64,000 nucleotides of DNA from Dactylorhiza incarnata (lineage: Eukaryota > Streptophyta > Magnoliopsida > Asparagales > Orchidaceae). The translations under genes and the position numbers were made by a program. Below are positions 23,917 to 34,085 of the stretch, piece after piece. The DNA is taken from assembly GCA_033032865.1 (NCBI GenBank), contig JAWHQI010000005.1, forward strand, positions 11,990,001-12,054,000. The letters are read 5' to 3'. Under the pieces are notes generated by a model. The model had not been told where the DNA came from. It worked only from the letters and a program-made list of their open reading frames with translations, and made no database searches. Numbering within the stretch: position 1 is the stretch's first letter; each line of letters opens with the position of its first letter.

Positions 23917-23934
23917 GCTCTGATACCACTAAAT
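23917..23934 (-). promoter_or_regulatory. G primer-binding site
   Basis: The minus-strand TGGTATCAGAGC (plus 23917-23928) is the standard plant initiator tRNA-Met PBS. Six bases separate it from the LTR end, and the same spacing occurs in the partial copy at 16554-16571. Confidence 0.85.
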
Positions 23935-26536
23935 TGTAACCACCCGCAGACCGCCACAATTCAAAGTACTATCATAACCTGTTCTCATTAATCCATATGC
24001 GCATCAAAAGGTAATAGAAAACATTTCTAACATTTAAACACAATGAGTATGTACATACACTGCCATAAGCCACAAAATACTCTATTACATTCTTCAACAA
24101 GTCCAAACTAATTATACATGGCCATATTTAAACATGAGTTTCTACAAACGATGACAATTTAACAGCTAAGCACAAAACTCCTAAGGAAAGGAGCTGTTCT
24201 TCACATCTTTAGCGGTGACTGGCATGCGACTTCCCTGTACCTAAAAATTTAGCATTTGAAACCGTTAGTCTTTCATAAAGACTAAGCGAGGCGCTATTTC
24301 TTTAACCTGCTATACAGTCAAGCATGCATAATATTATATAAACAGGTAAGAGCAGTACTAAGCAATGTGTAATATTCTAGCAATTGTATAACATGTACAA
24401 TAATCTTAAGCATGTGTAGGTACAAAAGTAAGGGAGCATTATCTTTCATAAATTCTATCATTAGGTAGTATTAGGGGCGAGTGAATCCATTTCATTTTCA
24501 TATACAAGGTTCATTCATGTTTCATGCTTTGGGCCCACCCCGAAGGGTCTTCATGTTCCAAAACTAGTTTGGAATCTAACATATTCATATATTCATTCGT
24601 ATGCTAGCAGTTCATTCGCCCGTAATAAAACCTCGTGTCGACACGTTTACATACAGTGATTTATTTTATTTTATAATCCCCTCAGAATTTTCATTCGCCT
24701 GTTTGCCTTATACAAGGCCATACATTCTAGCGAGAATTAGTTTCAGTGATTTATAAGCATGCTCCATATCATCACATACCATAAACATATTTTTCCCTTT
24801 TTACATAAAAGTGCGTATAACAGAAAATAGTTGAAAACTATGCATAGATTAAACAAATAGGTCTCACCGTTCCTTTTTCCCTTCCATTGTCATGCCCCAC
24901 ATCATCGTCATGTCTATTGCGGGATGCCATCCTCCGATATCTGTTTAGCAATCGTATTAATAAAATGTTTATACTATTGGGGTTGCATCACATAATAGTT
25001 ATAACGATGATACACTAGGGTTGACACACTAGGGTTGCCTTACATAAAGGGACGGGCTAAGCAGTGAAAAGGGGCAAGGACTAGTCTAAGATAAAAGCAC
25101 AAGAACCCATTTGTCAGGCATAGTGTTGATACCACTACATAAAACCAACAGGCAAAATAAAACACTAACTTGGGAAGCGTAGGAGTCATCAGCATAAATG
25201 CAGTGAGAATAACTTCATAGCCATTCCAACATAACATTAGCTGACCAAGAATAACCCAGGATATTCAAATCTGGACAACATAAGGTGGCTGCACAACACT
25301 ATGAACAGCAGGAAAAACAGCCATATATTCAACAAAATAGGAAGCCTGCAGCAGAAGCATACTGACTGTAAAAGGAGCAATGAAATTAAAATTGACAGCT
25401 AGACTGCATAAATAGAGCACAGTCACAGCAGCCCAAAAGTTAACAACATAACAATAGGAATTTAGAAGCAGGGCAGCAGCCGGCCTAGAAAAGAAGGAGA
25501 TAGCAGCCAACCAAGGTAAAAGCCCCAAAAGTTTACAAGTTTGGTTCACTTTTTCTCACAACATACCCTTCTCCAACCAGTAATCATAAGCATGATGAAT
25601 AATGTTGAAACCAGCCAACAATAAAAACGAAAACCCCACAGTTAAACAACAACAAGTATAGAACCAAAATCCTCTTCACCCGCACAATACCACAGCTACG
25701 GGACAAATCAAACTCACAAAACTATGCCAATATGAGACAGGATCATCACGCCAGAATCCAACTCACAAATAAGCAGGCCGATGAAGTAAAAAGGGGCAAG
25801 ATAGCTTACAATAACGCTGACTTAAAGGAATCAGACCACAGCTGCAGCACAAGTACTCGAGGCCCAGCTAAGCTCAGCTCTAAATATTTCCTGTGAGATG
25901 TATTGAACCATACAGTGAAAGGGGGAAGAAGAGAGGAGAGAGGGAAGAGGAAGAATGCTCCGTGAACCCTAGCGGAAACAAGAACGAGAAAGGGAAATAA
26001 CTCGGCCGATCCAATCCTCCACCGCCTTTAACAGCCAGTGCGAAGGACATTCCCAATTAACTCTACCCAAAAGTAAAATATGCTATCAGCACACCAAGAG
26101 CTGAAATGACTATCAGCATACAAAAGCTGGACATGTCTATTAGCACATCAAGAACTTGTAATGGCTCAACCACCACTATCAGCACCAATATTCCCCATCA
26201 CTGTGCTAATAACAATTGCTATTAGCACTAATAGCAGCACATACCAATTTAGTACATTCTCATAACTGATACCAAATGATAGAAAGTCACCCTTTAGGCC
26301 AGGCCATAGAACAAGTCCCGACTAAAAGTCCCCATAGCATATTCAATTACTTCCTTATTCGCACATTATTGGGTTTTACTGTTTTACGCTTCATCATAGG
26401 GGATAGTTATAAATGTTAAATATCATCATTGGGATCTTGGTTAATACAGTTATAATGCTAATTATTGTGGAGTTATTCGTGATAACATAATAATGAAAAT
26501 AAAGAAATTAACTTACGGGAAACGGCGTGCGTCACA
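23935..26536 (-). mobile_element. G 5' LTR
   Basis: The 2602-bp partner of 16572-19173. Its outer end GCGTCACA abuts P's LTR sequence GTTCGTCACTCAG at 26537, so G entered P's 5' LTR here. Confidence 0.9.
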
Positions 26537-26601
26537 GTTCGTCACTCAGAAGGAAGTTCATCGACCGATGAGACTCGACAAGATCGTCGAACGCAGAATT
26601 G

Positions 26602-26778
26602 GCGTTCGTCGAACGCAGAAGCAAGGTCGTCAAACTCAGAAGGAAGATCGACGACCGCTGAGATTTAGCGCGTTTGTCGAAAGCAGAAGCAAGATCGTCG
26701 AACTCGGAAGGAAGATCGACGACCGCTGAGATTTGGCGTGTTCGTCGAACGCAGAAGCAAGAACATCGAACGCAGAGA
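26602..26778 (+). repeat. 68-bp tandem repeat in the P LTR
   Basis: Units start TTCGTCGAACGCAGAAGCAA and include GATCGACGACCGCTGAGATT. About 2.5 copies occur here and again at about 34413-34580 in the 3' LTR. The M1 LTR is about 280 bp shorter and I do not see this array in it. Confidence 0.7.
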
Positions 26779-27624
26779 AGACGCGGTATCGTCGACTTCA
26801 CCAAAGTGGCCTTGACGTCGAGAAAGAACAAACATCATCGTGAAAAAGTCGTGTCGCTGAAAAGGCTAAGTATGACTGATGGCGTCGAACATCATCGTAA
26901 AGAAGGCATGTCGTCGAGAAATCAAGGTGATTACGATGACACAGTCAGAGATGGCGTATCGTCGTATATACAGAAGAGCAAGAATATCTTGTATCGTTGA
27001 GATACCAGAATCAGTGGCAGAAGCAAGAAGAATTTGCAGTCTACCTAAATTAAAGGCATTGACAAGGGCATGTCGTCGAGATATTGATCCTATCGTCGAG
27101 ATGTTGTCTGTATCGGCTTGAAGGTGGAAATATCGTTGAGACAGAATTCAAATGTTGCAGATGCACTGTCAGCATTTAATGTCGCCGCCCAATTGTCCAA
27201 TCAACATGTATTCTAAAGATATGGGCATCTGACATTAAAAGATACGACTTATGACCGTTATGCGGCTCATCTGTCCTATAAAAGGGAACAGTGATGCCCT
27301 AGAAAAAGAAGATCAACATAGAAAGAAAAAGAAAAAGGAAAAATCCTGCCGCACCTCAATAGAACAGTATTCTCGGCGGAGAAGAAGAAGATCAAGTAGA
27401 GAGCAAGCATCAAGTGCTCTCTGAAGAATCAGTCATCATCATCGACTGAAAAGTAGCCGATCAACACCAGGCAAAAAGAAGTGAAGGCTGAAGAAGATCA
27501 AGTGCTGAATCTCCAGATCAAAAGCATCTTCTTCAACTTCAAGAAGCCAATCTTCAACAGGCTAAAGTTGCCAATCTTCATCTGGCAGAAGTAACAGTCG
27601 TATTACTCTAATCTCTTGTAAAGG

Positions 27625-27960
27625 CTTGCGGGCCTATTTGTCTAGCTTGAGGGCTGGAGAGCTCTGAGGCTTGAGGGCCAGGGCAGTGGATTTGCGGGTC
27701 CGACACCGTCTAGCTTGCGGGCTGGAGAGCTGTGACGCTTGAGGGCCAGGGCAGTGCACTTGCGGGTGCAATTTGTCGAGCTTGCGGGCTCGGGGGCAGT
27801 AGATGCTTGCGGACCTAGGCTGTTAGGACTTGCGGGTCCGTGTTCTAGGGCTTGAGGGCCTGAGTGTCGAGCTTGCGGGCTCGGGGGCAGTAGGGGCTTG
27901 CGGGCCTAGGCTGTTGGGACTTGCGGGTCCGAGTTGTAAGGCTTGAGGGCCTGAAGTTTT
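27625..27960 (+). repeat. TTGCGGGC/TTGAGGGC minisatellite in the LTR
   Basis: Irregular units of about 20-30 bp share a GCTTGCGGGCC or GCTTGAGGGCC core. The same array is at 35430-35765, and on the opposite strand in M1's LTRs (4440-4740 and 37010-37310). Confidence 0.75.
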
Positions 27961-28214
27961 TGGTAGAGTTTGCCAATCCTAGTACACTGCTGGGTAGGCG
28001 CAGAGGGACAGAGGACTACTCAAGACACCCGGTCTTGAGGAAACTCTATAGATCTTTTGTGTGCTTTCTGTGGTTTGTTCTTTACTTTACAGATCTACTA
28101 ACTAGAAATCAAGAACACCTAAAAGGGGATAATATAATTTGAAAAACCTATTCACCCCCCCCCCCCCCCCCCCCCCCCGCTCTAGGTGATAAAGTAGACA
28201 CCCTATAAACAACA

Positions 28215-28232
28215 AGTGGTATCAAAGCGAGG
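28215..28232 (+). promoter_or_regulatory. P primer-binding site
   Basis: TGGTATCAAAGC (28217-28228) lies two bases after the LTR end. It is the tRNA-Met PBS with one change (A for G), shared with M1. Confidence 0.85.
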
Positions 28233-28297
28233 TTGTTCAAAGAAAAGCTTAACAGCTTGAACAGATCTGCCATTGGGTGTCCAAGTATCACAGCTAT

Positions 28298-29173
28298 GGA
28301 GTCAAGGCTGGCTGTCTGTTCCAGAGAGAACTTTGCCCTTTGGAAAGTTAGAACAAGAATCTTCATGGAGGCTATGGATCCCAGGATGTTTCAAGTTACT
28401 CAAGAAGGGCCATATGCCCCCCAAGTCCATATCCAAGACAATGACTGAGGATGAGATCATCCTAGTTAACTTGGACAAGAAAGCCAGAGACATTATAGCT
28501 GATGTAGTTGATACCCTTATACTCCAAAAATTGATCCACTGTACAACAGCTAAGGAGATGTGGAACTCTCTAACAATCCTCATGGAAGGATCCCCAGAAG
28601 TTAGAAGTACTGCAGCTGAGGGGAAGATCAAAACCCTGAGTGATAGTGACTCAAGCAATTCAGATATAGAGGAGGAAGCTCAGTTTGGACTAACTGTTCT
28701 ATCTGAATCTGAGGAAGAAATTCAGGATGAGTCAACACCAGAACAGGTAAGCATAAGGGCTCCCTTATCTAATACTGATTCAGAATCTGAAGTAAGTCTC
28801 ACAGAAAACTATGAGAATCTTCTAGAAGAACTCAGAAGGAGCAAGGAGCTCTGCAAGAAGCACGCTGATGAGATCTCAACTCTTCAAGCCAGAAACTCTG
28901 ATCTCTTGGAAAAGGCTGATAGGCTGACTATGGAGAACGCGGATTTCTGCCAACTCAAAAGAGATTATAATGCTAGCTCAAACATGGATCTAATAACCAA
29001 GTTTGGGAAAACCATGAAAGCTCTGGTTGACAGTAGAGAACTATGCTGCTCTCTAACCAAAGAAATTGTTCTTCTAAAGAAGGATGGGAATCTGGCTGGA
29101 CCGCCGAAATCTAGGGTTAATAAGCTTAGTGGCATGAAGAACAAATCCCCCACAAAAGGAAGGACAGGAGCCA
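28298..29173 (+). pseudogene. P gag, N-terminal part
   Basis: The start ATG at 28298 follows the PBS by 65 bp. The protein opens with a gag N-terminal segment (ENFALWKVRTRIFMEAMDPR), like M1's gag at 36698. A frameshift near 28440 moves the frame to DEIILVNLDKKARDII and LIHCTTAKEMWNSL. An internal part of the capsid region is missing after MEGSPEVR, where acidic repeats begin. A coiled coil follows (about 28800-28990). The frame is broken at 29173 by the solo LTR and resumes in phase at 31484. Confidence 0.8.
29169..29173. repeat. Left TSD of solo LTR (AGCCA)
   Basis: AGCCA is repeated exactly at 31479-31483, flanking a TG...CA insert. Removal of the insert and one copy restores the gag phase. 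Confidence 0.9.
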
Positions 29174-29337
29174 TGATGAATAGTAAATATACGCATTTTT
29201 CTATATAATTTTTAGTATAATTTTAATTAGATTTCTAAATAATATATGTAAATTAATGAATAAAATGTTTGTTTTTGTTATTTTTGTTTTTAACTTAGTT
29301 TTATTTTCATTTTGTAAAGTTTCTGTAATTTTGTTAA

Positions 29338-29825
29338 GTCACGCCCTAGGTCACGCCCGTGTCCAAGGGCGTGTTCACTAATCCCTGACATTTTCTTTTC
29401 TCTGTTCTTTTTCCAACTCAAACATCAAGTCACGCCCTCGGTCACGCCCGTGACCGAGGCCGTGTACCTCGGTCACGCCCGTGACCGAGGCCGTGTACTT
29501 GGTCACGCCCGTGTTGGATATCCATCCCAGATTCCAGCCACTTGAAGCATTTCATCCAAAAAATCAAAGTCACGGCCGTGACATTGCAGACACGCCCATG
29601 ACCCTCATTTCCTTCCAGAAGAACAAAGGACACGCCGCCCGTCACGCCCAGCGGCCGACAGCACAATGCCGACATCGAACACGCCCGTGTTCCCTGGAAC
29701 ACGCCCGTGTACTTCCAAGTCGCCGGTCAAGCCTTCCAGATGCCCGCCTGGATCCAGCTGTTCTGGCTATTCGCACCCCAAGCCGTGTCACGCCCTCAGA
29801 CACGCCGTGTCCGAGGGCGTGTAAT
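29338..29825. repeat. CACGCCC-rich block
   Basis: Many degenerate copies of GTCACGCCCGTG or its complement occur upstream of the TATA box. Two adjacent near-identical CGGTCACGCCCGTGACCGAG units (from about 29429) are themselves palindromic. The 138-codon open frame at 29481-29897 is a by-product of the array. Confidence 0.75.
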
Positions 29826-30456
29826 CCAAATTTTTTTTCTATAAATAGCCAGTTTCAGCTGAGTGCAAGGGTTCAAAATTTTGGGAGCTTCTCTTAAGGT
29901 TTTGTTCCATTTTGCTGATTTTTGGTGTTTTGTAATTTTTGTAATTTTGCACTTTCTCTCTCTAGTTTTGTAACCCCTTTTTTTTTATGGAAATAAATTA
30001 AGCTTGTAATTATTGTCTCTCTTTGTTTTAGTGTGTGTGTGTTCTCTTTTTGTTCTTTTTCTTTTTATTTTTAGTTTTATGTAATTTTGTAATTTTTGTT
30101 AAGTTGTCATTTTAATTTGGGTGTGTGTGTGTATGAGTGTAATTTTCTTATTTTTAGCTTTTTTGTAATTTTTAGATGATTTCATATTAGTGTGTGTGAG
30201 TGTAGGAGTTTAAATAGTTTTTTTTTTGTTTTGTTTTGATTTGGTGTTTTTACTTTCTTTTTGTTTTTTTTGTAAGTGTGTGTGTGTATGAGAGTAGATT
30301 TTCTTTTCTTTTTAACTTAGTTTCATTATTGTTGTGTGTGTGAGTGTATGAGTTTAGATTTGTATTAATTTAATTAGATTTCATCAACGTAGAGTGGGTG
30401 TGTGTATGAGTATAAAGTTTGCGCCTTTTTTGTAATCGAATAGTTTCCATTTCCGT

Positions 30457-30582
30457 CACGCATTTATTTCCCGCCTATCCGTTTGGATAGGACTTGCTCA
30501 CGCATTTATTTCCCGCCTATCCGTTTGGATAGGACTTGCTCACGCATTTATTTCCCCTCTACCTATTTGGGTAGGGATCGCA
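30457..30582. repeat. 42-bp tandem triplicate
   Basis: Units start at 30457, 30499 and 30541 (CACGCATTTATTTCCCGCCT...). The first two are identical and the third has diverged. Confidence 0.85.
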
Positions 30583-31483
30583 TTTCTTTAACTTCTGCAA
30601 TTTACAGCTTTCATTTTAATTCTGTAGAGTGTGTGCGTTTTCAATTAGTGCGTCTTTTTTTTTAATATAATCGCTTTTTGCTTAATTCCGCTACCCGCTC
30701 AATCGCTTATTATCGCCGTAGTTATCATTATCGTTTTATAAAACCCTAAAAAATTCTAAGCAAAACTACTTTTTAAATTAACGTTTTCGTTCTTTTTCTT
30801 TTCATCGCTTTTCTTGGTTTTTGCTAAACGCACACCAAGCCCGCGATAGTTATCATTTTCGTCACTAACTTTTCTATAAAATCATAAAAACCAATTTCAA
30901 ACTTTTTTCGATAAAATAATAGCGCGTTCCTAAGAAGTAGAAATAATCGATACGACCTTGGAAAAATACGACCTTGATATTTCAAAAGAAATATCCTATA
31001 CTACTATCGATAAGGTCCACTTGCCTTTATTGATTTTAGTCCGGATAATTACATAAACCCAAAAGCTTTCTCTCTAAAGCACTTTTTAAAACTCTCTTTT
31101 AAAAACACTAAAAAATTTGTTGCAACACCTCTTTGGTTGTTGCAACTAGCTCAAGGTAAAAGAAGTTTTAAAACGCTCTTAACGAATTGTTGCAACTACT
31201 CAAAAAATTGTTGCAACAATATTTTCAAAAAGCTTTCAATTTTAATTTCAACATAAAGCCTTTCTAACCCTTTTCTACTTAGCTTTTGGTGACGTGGCCA
31301 AAGAGTAATCTTCGATATTTCGAAAGAGGAAAAGGCCGTTACTTCTATCGTTCGATAGGATAACGGGTAATTCTTCGAAGTAGGATTACTCGTGGGACTC
31401 TTCGAAAACGCCGCCGAATTCTAATAAAAGAAGAAAGCAAGGCTTCACACTTAAAAAAAAAAAAATTTTAACGTATCAAGCCA

Positions 31484-32130
31484 AATCCTCTAAACCAGAG
31501 ACGACTCCTCCACTAGTTAATGGCGGCAGTTTCGCTCAAGGAAGGAAGCAAAGATACTTCAGAGGAAATAGTTCAGACCAACTCTGTGAGACAAAGGCTA
31601 ACCTGAGGAAGGTCACTTCACCCTTCAATAAGGGCATGGAGAGATCGTTTCCTGGGTATCATATGGATGGAACTTCCACAGGAGAGAGAAAGAAGTTACC
31701 TACCACCTCCAAAGTATATCATGAAAGAAGGATCACAAGGGAGCAGGAGCTCAGTAGGTCCAGGAGCATGAAGGAACCCTTACAAAGGACTTTCTTCAAG
31801 AAAAGAATTGTGAACAGGAAGAGTCATATCTCTAACCAATATAATTCTATCTCCTACAGGTACTCTTCCAACTGTCCACAGAAGAATCATGCACCTACCA
31901 ACAGCAAGAGGACAAGATACAACAAGTTTGATTGCTGGTGTTGTGGCAAAACAGGCCATTTGCAATTGATTGTTGGTACAATCCAACTGCTCCAAGGGTA
32001 ACGAATGCTAAACCTTCAAATCGCCTTGCTCATTATTACTGCGCTTATCCGAAAGTAATTAAATCCAGTATGCCTTTTAAAGATAATAATGTGCTAGGAC
32101 CCAAAACTACTTGGGTTCCTGAGGGTCTAT
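31484..32130 (+). pseudogene. P gag, C-terminal part
   Basis: This continues the frame left at 29173: a basic Arg/Lys-rich region, then a knuckle that starts CWCCGKTGH but loses its last Cys through a frameshift near 31960. The missing AIDCWYNPTAP segment is visible in the next frame. A GPKTTWVPEG motif, which normally lies between gag and protease in this family, ends the recognisable part at about 32130. From there pol should follow but does not. Confidence 0.75.
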
Positions 32131-32139
32131 AATCTCAAT

Positions 32140-32630
32140 TCACAGATAGTCCAAGTGCCCGTAAATCTGGGCCTTGGACAAGGTAACTGTTCTAGCCCAT
32201 AGGTTGGAACAGCAAAATTAGCTCACTAACCATCTTAGGGCAGGTTTGATACCAAAGGGTAACTCCCAAGCGGGGTGGAAGAATGCCTTAGGCAGACATG
32301 TAAGGAAGAATTGTATAATCGATACAATAAGATGTCACTACGACAAGCGAACTAGACAAGAAGGATGCATATCCTAGATGTGCTTTAACGACAAAAGTAT
32401 CGTCAGAACAACGCTTAAATATTTTAAATATTGTTAAATTTGGTAAATCAGAGCCACTTGATGCGGTAGTCATCGATTCCTCGATAAACTCAAAAAGGTA
32501 CGCACCTCTTCACCTACTCCCACTATAAATAGAGTGAATGTCTAGGATGGAAATTACACTCTCATTTGCCCTAAGACATTCCTTCAACAAACCACCTCTT
32601 CATCTCCAACCCTTCGTCCTCCCAGAAAAA
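32140..32630 (+). promoter_or_regulatory. Promoter-like segment upstream of the P cargo ORF
   Basis: About 490 bp of unrecognised DNA ends in CTATAAATAG (about 32523-32532), about 100 bp before an ATG at 32631. The leader in between is CT-rich, with ACACTCTCATTTGCC. TCGTCAG- and TTAACGAC-like words lie upstream. The arrangement looks like a real promoter plus leader, but this is read from motifs only. Confidence 0.4.
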
Positions 32631-33506
32631 ATGTCAACAGAAAAAGGAACCAGTGAGATGCCCCACATTGTGATGCTCACCGCCCTGTGGGAGTGAATAG
32701 AAACCCTCATAGAAAAGTCCATAAACAAAATGAAGGATGAGATGAAGGATGAGGTGAAGTCAATAAAGGATGACATCTCTCAACTTCAAGCTCTATATGC
32801 GCAGTCCACAGCTCTCATCCTGAACAGAATCGCCAACCAGGAGCAAACCCTAAACGCTCACCTCCAGGAAGTAAGAAATGTCACAGATGTCAGAGATCAG
32901 GAAATTCTGGAGCAGATATTTGAACTAAAGGAGTCAGTAAAAGAAGTAATCCAAGACGGGGAAAGAAGAATTGAAGAAGAAATCTGGGAAGAAATCAAGG
33001 GAAGCGTAGCTGCTTGCTCGCATCAAGCGAAATGGGAAAGTAATCAAGTAAAGCAAGCGCTTCAAGTAACCCCCTCTGAATACATACCCACTGAACCCTC
33101 CACCAGCTCCGAATCTGAAACCGAATCGGGTGAATCTGCAATAACTAGAAAGAAAAGGAAAACCTCCTGCGAAAAGTACAGGAAGAAAAGAGTAAATGAG
33201 GTCCAACAGGACCCATAATCTAGCCGGTGGAGTCCTCGCTCGAACGAAATCATCACTGAATCTTGGATAGCTTTTGGACACGGTCAGAAAGACCATGAGA
33301 GAGTGTACTCCTCTATCAAATGGAATTGTCACGTGAAAAATCTGGAAGAAAGAACAAGACATAAGATGGCTTTTCCCCACGGTCCTCCTCCTCCTCCAAA
33401 GAAAATCCCGAAGCCAATGAACTTCTATAGGCGAAAGAAAAAGAAGGAAGCAAAGGAAGCCAGCTCCAGCAAGGCACAAGAAGATGTCTTGTTTAAAAAT
33501 GATTGA
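32631..33506 (+). pseudogene. P cargo ORF: coiled-coil protein with basic Pro-rich tail, two stops
   Basis: A single frame runs for 292 codons with in-frame stops at 32694-32696 (TGA) and 33216-33218 (TAA). The part 32730-33218 begins with repeated KDEMKDEV, then a long heptad-like coiled coil, then Ser/Glu-rich and Lys-rich stretches. The part after the second stop has WNCHVKN, then GPPPPPKKIPKP and a Lys/Arg-rich tail. It has no protease, RT or integrase motif and is not a copia pol product. It could be a captured host gene, or a small ORF from an endogenous pararetrovirus (coiled coil plus basic tail after a TATA/leader). Neither is proven. Confidence 0.5.
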
Positions 33507-34085
33507 AAGACATTTATTTCTTAAGTTCATATTACGTTAAGAACAATTGGTCCAGTTATATGACTAATCTTATATATGCACAATTCTAGTATAGGAACAT
33601 TTATATATGAAAGCTTATAAGGCATATGCCTGTGATGTTATTGCGGCATGGTATTCATAAAAATGCAATTACTGCTATATCAAGTTATTGCCTACTGATA
33701 ACGTGCCCTGCACCTTGTGTTCGTAGCTAGCAAAATGCAGTACAATCATACATGGGCCTATTCTAGAAATCAGATGCAGGTTATGCAGATTATGCTAGAC
33801 ATCAGATGCAGGTTATGCAGGATGCATGAAAGAAATCAGAAAGGGGGAGAAATGGCATCAACATTTTCAAAGACTACATGCTCAAGAAGTCCTCAAAGAT
33901 AGGGAGAGCAAAGGTGTAGGGGGAGACACAAGAAGAGACATCAAATCAAGGGGGAGCTATAAGCTTGATGTACTCAGAAGAGAAGCAAAAGATAAGTCAA
34001 AATCTGTCATTTAAGATTTTAACATTTATTGCCAAGTGAAAGTTGTCTTGAGTTGAGATTCTGACTTCTTCAAATAGGGGGAGAT
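33507..34085 (+). other. P 3' non-coding region with multiple polypurine tracts
   Basis: A direct repeat CAGATGCAGGTTATGCAG occurs at about 33771 and 33805. Purine tracts AAAGGGGGAGA (about 33839), AGGGGGAGA (about 33918), AAGGGGGAGC (about 33947) and AATAGGGGGAGAT (34073-34085) lead to the LTR. The last one adjoins it and is the likely functional PPT. Confidence 0.75.

Larger units (their letters stand above)
16572..26536 (-). mobile_element. G: Ty3/gypsy chromovirus (Tekay/Del-like)
   Basis: This is a complete set of LTR, PBS, gag, protease, RT, RNase H, integrase, chromodomain-like tail, PPT and LTR on the minus strand. The 2.6-kb LTRs, a tRNA-Met-type PBS, the GPF motif after the integrase core and the C-terminal chromodomain-like segment fit the chromovirus branch. 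The Tekay/Del assignment is inference from these traits. The coding region has at least five stops and a frameshift. G is inserted in P's 5' LTR. The right flank GTTCG (26537-26541) would be one TSD copy, and the left copy is deleted. Confidence 0.85.
26537..28214 (+). mobile_element. P 5' LTR, left end deleted
   Basis: It matches 34348-36010, so the first 262 bp are gone. It contains about two and a half copies of a 68-bp unit (26602-26778), a TATA box (TATAAAAG, 27277-27284), an array of TTGCGGGC/TTGAGGGC units (27625-27960) and a run of 26 C (28155-28180), and it ends ATAAACAACA. Confidence 0.85.
29174..31478 (+). mobile_element. Solo LTR (2305 bp) inserted in P gag
   Basis: It runs from TGATGAATAGTAAATATACG to AACGTATCA, with the 5-bp TSD AGCCA. 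A single unit with no internal PBS, PPT or coding sequence indicates a solo LTR left by LTR-LTR recombination. TATAAATA at 29840-29847 suggests plus orientation. It contains a CACGCCC-rich block, TG-rich and T-rich tracts, a 42-bp triplicate and a 13-A run near 31453. The TGAT...ATCA ends resemble L's and suggest a gypsy source, which is inference. Confidence 0.8.

Noticed and set aside
26493..27121. Arg/Ser-rich overlapping open frames (also 34437-34931)
   Set aside because: They are within the P LTR and are produced by the TCGTCGA repeats. They are present in both LTRs.
29481..29897. 138-codon open frame
   Set aside because: It is created by the CACGCCC-rich repeat of the solo LTR.
31441..31478. 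A-run suggesting a SINE or LINE tail
   Set aside because: The insert ends in ...ATCA after the A-run, and has TG...CA ends and an exact 5-bp TSD, which fits a solo LTR better than target-primed insertion.
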